This document shows positions 17,256 to 25,452 of a DNA stretch of 64,000 nt, in pieces. Location: the NCBI GenBank assembly GCA_017305665.1, contig JAFKKH010000022.1, positions 62,001 to 126,000 on the forward strand. The letters run 5' to 3'. The number at the start of each line of letters is the position of its first letter. The first letter of the stretch is position 1. The notes beneath the pieces are model-generated. The model worked only from the letters and a program-made list of their open reading frames with translations. It was not told where the DNA came from and did no database searches. The DNA is from Hyphomicrobiales bacterium (GTDB taxonomy: Bacteria; Pseudomonadota; Alphaproteobacteria; Rhizobiales; Xanthobacteraceae). A program made the position numbers and the translations under genes.

Positions 17256-17627
17256 TTACGCGCGCGGAGGCTTGAACAGCCGTAAACCTGCGACCGGAGC
17301 AGCAGGGGTTTCCTGGGCGAACTGCGGGGCTTCCGTCAGGGTGACGGCAGTTGCGATGCGCGGTTCGGCGGTGTCGGGAATGGTATGCGAGAGGCAGTGC
17401 CCGCTGTGACAAGACAAGGCACGGTCGGTCGAGTCCGGAGTGGTGCCATGCTGCGGGCCCTGCGCGACCGTGACGCCCGGGATTGCGCCGCCGGCGGCGA
17501 ACGTATCGTCAGACGCGGCGCAATGGAGCATCGAGCCGAGCAGGCTCAACGTCAGACACGCGATCAGCGCGAGGCGTACTTGCCGCGCTGCGAGTGTCCA
17601 TCCAAGAATGGTTCGTATCCGGGTCAC
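17256..17627 (-). CDS. Small exported Cys/His-rich protein heading the metal efflux operon
   Basis: This 123-residue protein is not recognised. Residues ~17-40 form a hydrophobic export signal, with a Cys in LGSMLHCAAS that is not a standard lipobox. The middle carries a CHSGHCLSH cluster (residues ~73-81) that could bind a metal ion. The gene starts 168 bases before the next gene upstream and ends 110 bases before the adaptor gene, on the same strand, so it is probably cotranscribed with the pump. Such small proteins in front of efflux genes often act as periplasmic metal sensors or carriers; that role is inference. Confidence 0.65.
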   Translation of the reverse strand: MTRIRTILGWTLAARQVRLALIACLTLSLLGSMLHCAASDDTFAAGGAIPGVTVAQGPQHGTTPDSTDRALSCHSGHCLSHTIPDTAEPRIATAVTLTEAPQFAQETPAAPVAGLRLFKPPRA

Positions 17628-17795
17628 CCGCTGCCTATAGCAGATGATGTGCCGAAAGACATCGTCCTGAGGTGCGTGCGTCCCGCTGTCGCGGGGCTTG
17701 GCAAAAGATCAGCGGAGTCTTCTCTGAAAGAGCAGGATTCTCGTTCTATTTCAGGTGGATAGAGATGTTGTCGATCGCCTCGTCGGCTTGCCGAC

Positions 17796-18128
17796 CTAGA
17801 TGTCGTCGATCTTTTCAAACGAAACCGTGACCGGCTTTCCGGCCACTGAGATTTGAAGGTGTTGGCCTTCCTTGAAGTCGGCGGGCCAGTCGGCCGTGAG
17901 CTGCAGCTTCGTACCGGCCGGAATTTCGTCACCGGTGACGAGCGTGGCGCCGGTCGGCGTGCTCAGCACGGCGTTGAGTTTCAGCCGGCCGCCTTCTTCG
18001 GTGTAGGTGCCGTGATAACGGACGTTGCCGGCATCGATGCCCGACACCTTGCCGTTACCGATGAAGATGGCGCCGCCGCCGACGTCGTCCGAGCCGGCAT
18101 AGGTCATGGCGTAGAGGGCGGGTTTCAT
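17796..18128 (-). CDS. Small beta-rich protein resembling GrlR-type regulators
   Basis: This 110-residue protein begins MKPALYAMTYAGSDDVGGGA and alternates beta strands. The repeated form 'GGGAIFIGNGKVSGID..NVRYHGTY' resembles the GrlR fold, known from a negative regulator of type III secretion in attaching-effacing E. coli. Many rhizobial genomes carry such proteins without a type III link. The start at 18128 has an AAAGGA ribosome-binding site at good spacing; the frame extends 16 codons upstream without support. No partner gene is nearby, so the function is unknown. Confidence 0.6.
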   Translation of the reverse strand: MKPALYAMTYAGSDDVGGGAIFIGNGKVSGIDAGNVRYHGTYTEEGGRLKLNAVLSTPTGATLVTGDEIPAGTKLQLTADWPADFKEGQHLQISVAGKPVTVSFEKIDDI

Positions 18129-18217
18129 CGGTGATCCTTTCGAGCGGTGGCGCGGCGATCGATTCGCCGGACGCATCTAAGGGCAAGCGCAAGCCGGCGG
18201 CAATTGTGGGGCAATCG

Positions 18218-19156
18218 TCAGGTCGCCGCAGCCTTGATCTCAAAACCCCGCAGCGAAAAGTGCACCGTGACCGCGCCGACGGCCGGATCGTTGCGGCGGA
18301 GTGCGATGGTGTCGGTGCCGATCCAGGCGACTTCGCCCTCGACGGGATCGAAACCCCAGTCGTCCGGTGTGACCGTGACCCGCCTGCCGGGCTGCCATGG
18401 GTTTGCCGCATCGATGTTCTGGCGCGGAATTGCCGCTGGAGCAGCATCGCGGGCAATGGTCAGTGCATCCTCCGGCGCAAGTTCCTCCACCGTGCTGTGG
18501 CCGATCGCATCCATGCGCGTCATCCAGGTTCGCATGCGCGGATAACCGTCGAGGCCGGAGTCGGTTTCAAGATTGCCCTGCAGATACCAGAGCGGATGAT
18601 ACACCGCGAGATCGGCGGCCGACGGTGCATCTCCCAGCAGGAAGCCGTTGTCGTGAGACAGCGTCTGCTCGATCCAGCCGCACTGAAGCGCGAGCTGCTG
18701 GCGCAGATCGAAAATCCGCGTGCGCATCTTCGCGCTGTTCCAGCCGTCGAAGCGTCCTGCTGTGAAACGCGCGCGATCCGCATGCAGTTCGGGCGGGAAG
18801 CGGTCGCCGTGCAGCCCGAACACCAGGCCGAGCGACGCCGCGAACAGGTCGCGGTCCGCCCACGCGGCGATCAGGTCCGCGAGGCCGGCTGTGCCGGCGG
18901 GATAAAGGCTCGGGCGGGGGAAGCGATGCTCCAGTTCGCGTAGGATGCATCGCGTGTCGCAAAAGATGTCCGCGCCGATCTGCATCACCGGAATCCGGCG
19001 GTAGCCGCCGGTGAGCGCAGTCAGATCGGGTTTCGGCGCCATGCGCGGTTGAACGACGGAGCGCCAGCGCAGCCCTTTGATCCCGAAAGCCGTGCGGATC
19101 TTTTCCGCGAACGGCGAGCGTGGATAATGATGCAGGATGATTTCAGGTTCAGTCAC
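18218..19156 (-). CDS. Glutathione S-transferase family protein with C-terminal extension
   Basis: This 312-residue protein has an N-terminal thioredoxin-like GST domain (ILHHYPRSPFAEKIR, with IPVMQIG and the cis-Pro) and an all-helical GST C-terminal domain to about residue 225. A further ~80-residue tail (from about AANPWQPGRRVTV) looks beta-rich and is not part of a normal GST, which is about 200-230 residues. The conserved Ser in RSPFAEK is the likely activating residue. Substrate unknown. Confidence 0.85.
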   Translation of the reverse strand: MTEPEIILHHYPRSPFAEKIRTAFGIKGLRWRSVVQPRMAPKPDLTALTGGYRRIPVMQIGADIFCDTRCILRELEHRFPRPSLYPAGTAGLADLIAAWADRDLFAASLGLVFGLHGDRFPPELHADRARFTAGRFDGWNSAKMRTRIFDLRQQLALQCGWIEQTLSHDNGFLLGDAPSAADLAVYHPLWYLQGNLETDSGLDGYPRMRTWMTRMDAIGHSTVEELAPEDALTIARDAAPAAIPRQNIDAANPWQPGRRVTVTPDDWGFDPVEGEVAWIGTDTIALRRNDPAVGAVTVHFSLRGFEIKAAAT

Positions 19157-19264
19157 AGGGATTTTCCGCGCTCAAGACATGCCGCTTTCAGGCGGGCATT
19201 CTGGCCGTCCTGATGCGAGATGCAAACCGGAATTGCCGGCCGGTAGCAGGAGAGAGCAAAAACG

Positions 19265-20377
19265 TCAGGCGATGTTCAGTGTCTTGAAGCGCTCCCGCAA
19301 GCCATGGGCGCTTTCGGAGATCGCCGCGAGGTTGGTCGATATCTCGCTGACCGTCGTGCTCTGGGCGCCGATCGCCTGGCTTTCCGTGGTCATGCCGGCG
19401 TCGATCTCCTGCACCAGCTTATGCGAGCCGGTGACCTGCCGGATGGCATGGTCGATCGCGGTCTGGATGTCGCTGGCCTGGCGTGTGACATCCTTGGTGG
19501 CGTTTTCGGCCTCGGTGGCAAGTGCCTTGACCTCGTTGGCGACGACGCTGAAGCCTCGGCCGTATTCGCCGCTGCGCGCTGCCTCGATCGCGGCGTTCAG
19601 CGCCAGCAGTTTGGTCTTGCGCGCGACATCGGTGATGACCTTGACGAAGCTTTCGATCTGCCGCGTTGTCTCGCCGAGTTCGGCGAGATTCTGGGTCAGG
19701 GTCTCGATGCTCGACACGGTGTCGCGGCATCGCTGCATATTGTCGAGATTCAGCGAGACGATGTTCTTGATGGTGCCGTTGAGCTCCTCGGCGGCGCCCG
19801 CCATGGATTTGAGATCGCTGGCGACCTCGACCTCGAAGGCATTGAGCAACGGCTCGGAGACCTGTTGAAATGCGGTGCGCGCCGCCGCGTTGTCGTAGGC
19901 CGAAATCGCGTAGGAGATATCCAAAAAGAACATCCGGACGATGGCGCTGAGCGATGCCTTGACCGTTTGGGCCTGCGGGGTCTCGCCGAGATGCTGGTCG
20001 ATGGCGAGCCCGAGGAATTTCTCGAGGATGACGGCAGAGCTTGCAACGTAGAGGTCGTTGCTGAGCATGCACTTTTCGTGCGCGACCCCGATCTTCTGGG
20101 CGAAATCCTTGAGGGCCTTGTCCGGTGTGCCCTCGAAGAAGCGCTGCCAGTGCTTGAACTGAACGCCGTTGATGTGGGCGACGAGCTGGCCGAGATCGAT
20201 GTTGTCCCGCTCGCAGGTTTTCTCGATCATCTCCTTGAAGGAAGGAAATGAGAGAATGCGGCCGTAGAACGCGTTGATCACGTCCTCCTGGCCGCGAGCC
20301 ATCTGCTGCTTGAGCGCTTGCAGACAGCCTGCATCCGCCGGGGTCAGCCCGACCAGCGCGGCAAGATCGATATCCAT
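19265..20377 (-). CDS. Soluble globin-coupled methyl-accepting chemotaxis-type sensor
   Basis: This 370-residue protein has an N-terminal globin-coupled-sensor domain (about residues 1-165) followed by a methyl-accepting signalling domain. His100 in VGVAHEKCMLSNDLY aligns with the proximal heme ligand of HemAT-like sensors. The signalling hairpin contains ALNAAIEAARSGEYGRGF (about 259-276). No membrane helix and no HAMP domain are visible, so it should be a cytoplasmic heme-based oxygen or redox sensor. The signalling domain is short after the hairpin, ending at residue 370. No che genes are nearby, so it would act on a remote chemotaxis or other signalling array. Confidence 0.9.
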   Translation of the reverse strand: MDIDLAALVGLTPADAGCLQALKQQMARGQEDVINAFYGRILSFPSFKEMIEKTCERDNIDLGQLVAHINGVQFKHWQRFFEGTPDKALKDFAQKIGVAHEKCMLSNDLYVASSAVILEKFLGLAIDQHLGETPQAQTVKASLSAIVRMFFLDISYAISAYDNAAARTAFQQVSEPLLNAFEVEVASDLKSMAGAAEELNGTIKNIVSLNLDNMQRCRDTVSSIETLTQNLAELGETTRQIESFVKVITDVARKTKLLALNAAIEAARSGEYGRGFSVVANEVKALATEAENATKDVTRQASDIQTAIDHAIRQVTGSHKLVQEIDAGMTTESQAIGAQSTTVSEISTNLAAISESAHGLRERFKTLNIA

Positions 20378-20487
20378 ATCGAGCGTCCGTGTCCGAATGA
20401 TTCATTGGACGCCTGAATGGTAAACAACGGCTGAAGCCGGTTGTGCGACCAAGGTCTATCAACCGGAAGCCGACAGGATCAGGAAGA

Positions 20488-21834
20488 TCAATGCGGCTCC
20501 GTCGCCGTCACCCGATCCACCATCTCGCCGCACAGGCCGAGATAGTTCGCGGGATCGCAATGATAACGGATGGCCTCCATGCCGATCGCCTCGACGATCT
20601 CGGGAATCTTCGCGAGGTTGCCGGCAAGGTCGCCGCCATGCTCGATCGCCGCGCGGCAAGCGTCATAGACGACGTCATGCGCGTGCTGGCGGCCGAGCTT
20701 CGGCGCTGCTGCCATCATCACCGCTTCGGCCACGATCAGGCCGTGGGTGAGGTCGAGATTGTCGCGCATCCGCTGCTCATGCACGACCAGTCCCGCCAGC
20801 ATGAATTTGGCGTTTGCGAGCGACGATGCTGTGAGCAGAAAGCTTTCCGGCAGCGATACCCATTCGAGATGCCAGGGCCCTGTGGCGCGCTCGAAATCAT
20901 GGATCATGCCGTCGAGCATGGCGGCGACGTGCTGGCGTACGGCTTTCGCAGCGGCCAGCATCAGCTCGCTCGAAATCGGATTGCGTTTCTGCGGCATGGT
21001 GGACGAGGCACCGCGTCCCGGCGCGAACGGCTCCGACACCTCGCCGAATTCCGTCGCCGACATCATCATGACGTCGCTCGCGATCTTGCCCAGCGTCCCG
21101 GTGACGAGGCCGAGCAAGGTCACGGCTTCCGCGATGCCGTCGCGCGCGACGTGCCAGGTGATGGTGGGCTGATGCAGGCCGAGCTCCTCGCAGAACAGCT
21201 TTTGCATCTCGAGGCCGCCGCTGCCGATGGAGGCAAGGGTGCCGGCCGCGCCGGAAAATTCGCCGACGAGGATTCGCGGTAACGCCTGATCGACGCGCGC
21301 GATGTGCCGGTCGATCGACGACAGCCACACCGCGGCCTTGTAGCCGAAGGTCACCGGCAGCGCCTGCTGCAGATGGGTGCGGCCCGCCATCGGCGTATCG
21401 CGATACTTGCGCGCCATCGCGGCGAGGATGCCGTGCAGCTCGCGTAAGTCACGCGCCACGATGCCGAGCGCCGCGCGCAACTGCAGCACGTTGGCGGTAT
21501 CCATGATGTCCTGCGTGGTCGCGCCCCAATGCACGTAGCGGCCGGCAGCGCCCGCGGCTTCCGAGAGTTGATGCACCAGCGGCAGGATCGGATAGCCGAC
21601 ATTCTCGGTCTCGTGGCGCAGCCTGTCGTAATCGATGGTGATGGTGCGCGATGCGGCATCGATCGCCTTTGCTGCATCGGCGGGCACGACGCCCATGCGC
21701 GCCTGCGCCCGCGCGAGCGCGGCTTCCGCTTCGAGATAGCGTCCGACCAGAGCCTCATCCGAGAACACGCCGCGCATCTCGGCGGTGCCGAACATGTCGC
21801 GGAACAGGCTTGAATCGAAAACGGTGGAAGCCAT
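20488..21834 (-). CDS. Fumarase/aspartase-superfamily lyase (adenylosuccinate lyase / PcaB-like)
   Basis: This 448-residue protein belongs to the family of adenylosuccinate lyases and 3-carboxy-cis,cis-muconate cycloisomerases. The signature loop reads ASSTMPQKRNP (about residue 277 onward), and HWGATTQDIMDTA near residue 100 is the second conserved region. The start at 21834 (MASTVFDSSLFRDMF) matches the family; the longer frame upstream is not conserved. Because an aldo/keto reductase and thioesterase, rather than purine genes, surround it, it may act in aromatic-acid or other catabolism instead of as PurB. The exact substrate is not decided by sequence. Confidence 0.85.
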   Translation of the reverse strand: MASTVFDSSLFRDMFGTAEMRGVFSDEALVGRYLEAEAALARAQARMGVVPADAAKAIDAASRTITIDYDRLRHETENVGYPILPLVHQLSEAAGAAGRYVHWGATTQDIMDTANVLQLRAALGIVARDLRELHGILAAMARKYRDTPMAGRTHLQQALPVTFGYKAAVWLSSIDRHIARVDQALPRILVGEFSGAAGTLASIGSGGLEMQKLFCEELGLHQPTITWHVARDGIAEAVTLLGLVTGTLGKIASDVMMMSATEFGEVSEPFAPGRGASSTMPQKRNPISSELMLAAAKAVRQHVAAMLDGMIHDFERATGPWHLEWVSLPESFLLTASSLANAKFMLAGLVVHEQRMRDNLDLTHGLIVAEAVMMAAAPKLGRQHAHDVVYDACRAAIEHGGDLAGNLAKIPEIVEAIGMEAIRYHCDPANYLGLCGEMVDRVTATEPH

Positions 21835-21851
21835 GATCAACTCCGGATGGT

Positions 21852-22862
21852 TCAGACGGTACGCGGCCGCCGGCCCTCGATCGGATACTGCGGATCGTTG
21901 TACCCGGGCGTCGAAGAATGACCGGTTACCACAAGCCTGTCGATCAGCGCTTCGTCCTCCGCGGTGAATCGGTAATTCAGTGCGGGCAGATAGTCTGTCC
22001 ACTGCTCCTCGGTGCGCGGCCCGGTGACGACCGCGTTGACGAATGAGTTGTTCAGCACCCACGCGATGGCGAACTGGCCGGCGGTGATGCCGCGCTGCTC
22101 CGCGTGCTGCTTGATCTCCTGCGCGAGCTCGAGCGATTCCGGTCGCCACTCGGTCTGCATCATGCGGGTGTCGTGGCGTCCGGCGCGGGTGTCGTTGCCG
22201 GGCGCGACGTCAGGGCGGTATTTGCCGGTCAACACGCCGCGCGCCAGCGGGCTGTAAGGCACGACACCAAGGCCGTAATAGCCGCAGGCCGGCAGGTGCT
22301 CGACCTCCGGCATGCGGTTCATGGCGTTGTAATAGGGCTGGCTGACGATCGGGCGGTCGATGCCCAGGCGATCGCAGATATTGCAGATTTCCGCCACGCG
22401 CCACGAGCGATAGTTGGAGACGCCGAAGTAGCGCACCTTGCCCTGCCGGATCAGGTCGCCCATGGCGCGCACGGTCTCGGCCAGCGGCGTGGCATGGTCT
22501 TCCTTGTGTAGATAGTAGATGTCGATGCAGTCGGTGCCGAGCCGCTTCAAGCTCTCTTCCGCCGCTTGCAGGACCCACTTGCGCGACAGGCCGCCGCGGT
22601 TGGGGTCTTTGCCCATCGGATTGGCGAGCTTGGTGGCGAGGATCCAGTGCTGCCGGTCGGCGCGGATCGCGCGGCCGACCACCTCTTCCGAAGCGCCGTT
22701 GGAGTAGGCGTCTGCGGTATCGATGAAGTTCACGCCCGCCTCGCGAGCCCTGGCGATGATCCGCGCCGAGGTCGGCTCGTCGGTGGCGCCGCCGAACATC
22801 ATGGTGCCCAGGCACAAAGGCGAAATCTTCAGGCCGCTGCGGCCGAGTTGACGCATATTCAT
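21852..22862 (-). CDS. Aldo/keto reductase
   Basis: This 336-residue NADPH-dependent oxidoreductase carries the catalytic tetrad of the family: Asp48 and Tyr53 in FIDTADAYSNG, Lys78 in LATKL and His119 in YYLHKED. It would reduce an aldehyde or ketone in the cytoplasm. The start at 22862 (MNMRQLGRSGLKISPL) is the canonical N-terminus; the open frame further upstream is the thioesterase gene read out of frame. It lies 17 bases upstream of the lyase gene on the same strand, so the two are probably cotranscribed. Confidence 0.92.
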   Translation of the reverse strand: MNMRQLGRSGLKISPLCLGTMMFGGATDEPTSARIIARAREAGVNFIDTADAYSNGASEEVVGRAIRADRQHWILATKLANPMGKDPNRGGLSRKWVLQAAEESLKRLGTDCIDIYYLHKEDHATPLAETVRAMGDLIRQGKVRYFGVSNYRSWRVAEICNICDRLGIDRPIVSQPYYNAMNRMPEVEHLPACGYYGLGVVPYSPLARGVLTGKYRPDVAPGNDTRAGRHDTRMMQTEWRPESLELAQEIKQHAEQRGITAGQFAIAWVLNNSFVNAVVTGPRTEEQWTDYLPALNYRFTAEDEALIDRLVVTGHSSTPGYNDPQYPIEGRRPRTV

Positions 22863-22912
22863 ATGAGAGGTCCTTGCGAAAGCGAACGATGGAAGGAACG
22901 AGCGACAGGCCG

Positions 22913-23353
22913 CTATGCGGCCGGCCTCTCGTTGAAAATCCTGAACACGCCGCTGGCGGTGGCGATGCAACGGTCCGCCGCGGTGATTTCGGTATGCATG
23001 AAGATCAGGCTGCGGGTGGCACGCACCACGCGCGGCCGCGAGATCATGAGCTCGCCGATTTTGGCGGCGTCGATGAACTGGGTATCGAACTGCACCGTCA
23101 CCATTGCGGGATGTCCCGTGACATAGCGGGCCGTCATGCCGCAGGTCCGGTCGGCGATGGTCATGACCACACCGCCCTGCACCACATTGCGCCGGTTGTG
23201 GTGCTTGTCCTCGGTCAGCAGGGCGTATTCGTAGTTGCCGTCGACGGTTCGCTCCCACAGCGGGCCGATATGGCTGATGAAACCGGTGCCCTCGACCATG
23301 TGCCAGCCCTGTGCCCTGAGATCGTCGGCGGTCATAGCAGCAGGTCCGGTCAT
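22913..23353 (-). CDS. PaaI-family hot-dog thioesterase
   Basis: This 146-residue hot-dog protein has the family stretch NVVQGGVVMTIADRTCG (about residues 54-70), where N and the following G mark the CoA-thioesterase active site region. It would hydrolyse an acyl-CoA. It is the first gene of a likely three-gene operon with the aldo/keto reductase and the lyase. The alternative start is the second Met at residue 7. Confidence 0.85.
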   Translation of the reverse strand: MTGPAAMTADDLRAQGWHMVEGTGFISHIGPLWERTVDGNYEYALLTEDKHHNRRNVVQGGVVMTIADRTCGMTARYVTGHPAMVTVQFDTQFIDAAKIGELMISRPRVVRATRSLIFMHTEITAADRCIATASGVFRIFNERPAA

Positions 23354-23510
23354 TCCATATCCTTGTGGGTCGATGCATAATTTGAGCGCAGTCTCAATAT
23401 CCAGCGCAAGAATGCAATCGGTGAAATGGAATGGCGGCCTTGTGTTCTATGGCCCGCAACGCCGTCTCTCGGCGGTTTCCTCGGCCGCGCCGGTGTTGTA
23501 GGGACATCGA

Positions 23511-24140
23511 ATGGACCATCCATTCGACGAGACAACCCGCCAACAGATCATGCAGCGCTGCGCGGCCTTCATGCGCACCGATCCGCCCGCGGCGGTATCG
23601 CCCTTGAAGCCGGCAGCGGTCGCCCTGGTGCTGGCTGCCGCGGATGATCCGCACGAGGCGGCGTTTCTGCTGACGCTACGGGCTGCAAGCCTGCGCGCGC
23701 ACAGCAGTCAGTGGGCGCTGCCGGGCGGCCGCTGCGACGCGGGTGAGACGCCGGTGATGGCTGCGCTGCGCGAATTGCGGGAGGAGCTCGGATTGTCGCT
23801 CGACCAGGCAGATGTGCTGGGCACGCTCGACGATTATCCGACGCGGTCCGGCTATCTGATCACACCCGTCGTGATGTGGGCCGCCGATAGCGCGCGGCTG
23901 GTGCCCAGTCCCGACGAGGTGGCCTCGGTGCATCGCATCGCGCTCGCAGACATCGCGGGCGAGGGCGCGTTCGATTTCACCAGCATTCCCGAAAGCGATC
24001 GCCGCGTGATTCGTTTCCGGTATCGTGGCCAGCTCATTCATGCGCCGACGGCGGCGATGATCTATCAGTTCCGCGAGGTGCTGGCGGGTCACGCCACCCG
24101 CGTCGCCGACCTCGAGCAACCGGTCTTTGCCTGGAAGTAG
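23511..24140 (+). CDS. Nudix hydrolase, probable coenzyme A pyrophosphatase (NudL/UPF0035 type)
   Basis: This 209-residue protein has a perfect Nudix box from Gly73 to Leu95 (G-x5-E-x7-REUxEExGU). Just before it, LLTLRAASLRAHSSQWALPG matches the UPF0035 motif that distinguishes coenzyme A pyrophosphatases, which cleave CoA or acyl-CoA to phosphopantetheine and 3',5'-ADP. It is divergent from the thioesterase gene and lies 56 bases before an exported protein of unknown function. Confidence 0.9.
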   Translation: MDHPFDETTRQQIMQRCAAFMRTDPPAAVSPLKPAAVALVLAAADDPHEAAFLLTLRAASLRAHSSQWALPGGRCDAGETPVMAALRELREELGLSLDQADVLGTLDDYPTRSGYLITPVVMWAADSARLVPSPDEVASVHRIALADIAGEGAFDFTSIPESDRRVIRFRYRGQLIHAPTAAMIYQFREVLAGHATRVADLEQPVFAWK

Positions 24141-24196
24141 CGGCGCGGACGCCGATTGGCGGCTGACATCGGCGACGGTCTTGCTAAACAGGTCAG

Positions 24197-25396
24197 ATGC
24201 GACGCCAAGCGATTCGCCGCTGCAACCCCATCGTGATCTGCGCGCTGCTGCTCGCGCCATTGACGGCTGCTTCCTATTGCGTGGCCGCTCCCGCGGCGAC
24301 GGTCGGGGCGCGGGAGCAGGCCGCGACTCCAGCCGCTATCGCCGAGTATCACCGCAAGCTGAAGGCGTATCAGGAGGCGCGCGGGGCTTACGAGGAAGAT
24401 GCCGGGGCCTACTGGACCGCGATTGCCGAGAAGCGGCGTATCCGCAATGCCAAGCGGCGCGATCATCAGCCGGTTGCGCTCGGCGATTATGTCCTCGCGC
24501 AGCCGCCGGTCTATGAGGGACCGAAACGGCCGGTCAATCCGGAACCGGAAGAAAAGGAAACGCCGCGGCATCCGCGCAAATACATTCCGGTAGTTGCCGA
24601 CCTGCTGAAGGCTGCAGCCGAGCAATTCCAGTTCGTGCCGCAGCAGCCCAAAACCGAGATGGACTTCAAACGCGCCTATGCGCAGGTGGCGCGGGCCTAC
24701 GGCCTGACAAGAGAGCAGGCGGTGCGGGTCTACTCGTTCGAGACCGGCGGTAACGGCAATCACGCCATGCAGTCTGGGCTCGAGACGTCACGGCCGGGCG
24801 CCCGCGCGATCTCGACCGCGATGGGTTACAACCAGTTGCTGACCACCAACAGCGTCGAACTCGTCGCCGAACAGGGGCACGATATTCTGCGTGCCCTCAG
24901 TGAAAAGGCCGCGCGGCTGTCGGGATCGTCCCATGCGGCGATGGAGCGCAAGATTGCGGTGGTCAGGCGCATGGTGGCCTATGCGCGCTCGGTGCCCGAT
25001 ACCTGGAGCGCACACGAGAAGCTTGCCGATACGGCCAAGGGCTGGGCGATCCATGCGCTGGTGCTCGATATCGACGTCGGACCGCTGCTGCAGACCCACA
25101 AGCTGCTGACGTCGGTGATCTTTGCCAGCAACAAGGGCTATACCCGTCCATTGACTGCCGCCGAACTTGAAATGATGAATCTCACCGGAGACGGCACCGG
25201 GCTCGACATGGTGACGATGCCGCAGAGGATGCGGGAGCAGGTGCCGACGGCGAACTTCTTTCAGCGTCGCGGTTACGAGCGCAATCCGGTGGCGATCCGT
25301 CACAACACGGTGGCGAAGCTGCTGGCTGTCACCGATGCGCGGATGGACAGCAACAGCGCCAAGCCCGGCGCGCGGGAACTGGCGGCGGCGTTTTAG
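24197..25396 (+). CDS. Exported protein of unknown function, possible lysozyme-like domain
   Basis: This 399-residue protein has an N-terminal signal sequence of ~30 residues (MRRQAIRRCNPIVICALLLA) followed by an Ala/Glu-rich region with coiled-coil character. The rest, from about residue 155, contains VRVYSFETGGNGNHAMQ and AMGYNQLLTTNSVEL, which recall the catalytic Glu and substrate-groove segments of lytic transglycosylase folds. No confident family was recognised. It may act on peptidoglycan, which is inference only. The gene follows the Nudix gene but probably is not linked in function. Confidence 0.75.
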   Translation: MRRQAIRRCNPIVICALLLAPLTAASYCVAAPAATVGAREQAATPAAIAEYHRKLKAYQEARGAYEEDAGAYWTAIAEKRRIRNAKRRDHQPVALGDYVLAQPPVYEGPKRPVNPEPEEKETPRHPRKYIPVVADLLKAAAEQFQFVPQQPKTEMDFKRAYAQVARAYGLTREQAVRVYSFETGGNGNHAMQSGLETSRPGARAISTAMGYNQLLTTNSVELVAEQGHDILRALSEKAARLSGSSHAAMERKIAVVRRMVAYARSVPDTWSAHEKLADTAKGWAIHALVLDIDVGPLLQTHKLLTSVIFASNKGYTRPLTAAELEMMNLTGDGTGLDMVTMPQRMREQVPTANFFQRRGYERNPVAIRHNTVAKLLAVTDARMDSNSAKPGARELAAAF

Positions 25397-25452
25397 CGTC
25401 GCCGGACTGGCAGCGGATCGTTGGCGATGCAGCGAGTCGCTCCGCCGGCGCG

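Noticed and set aside
17658-17700. A single arm resembling the family B repeat (GTCCTGAGGTGCGTGCG)
   Set aside because: Only one arm is present, with no inverted partner, so it cannot be called a copy.
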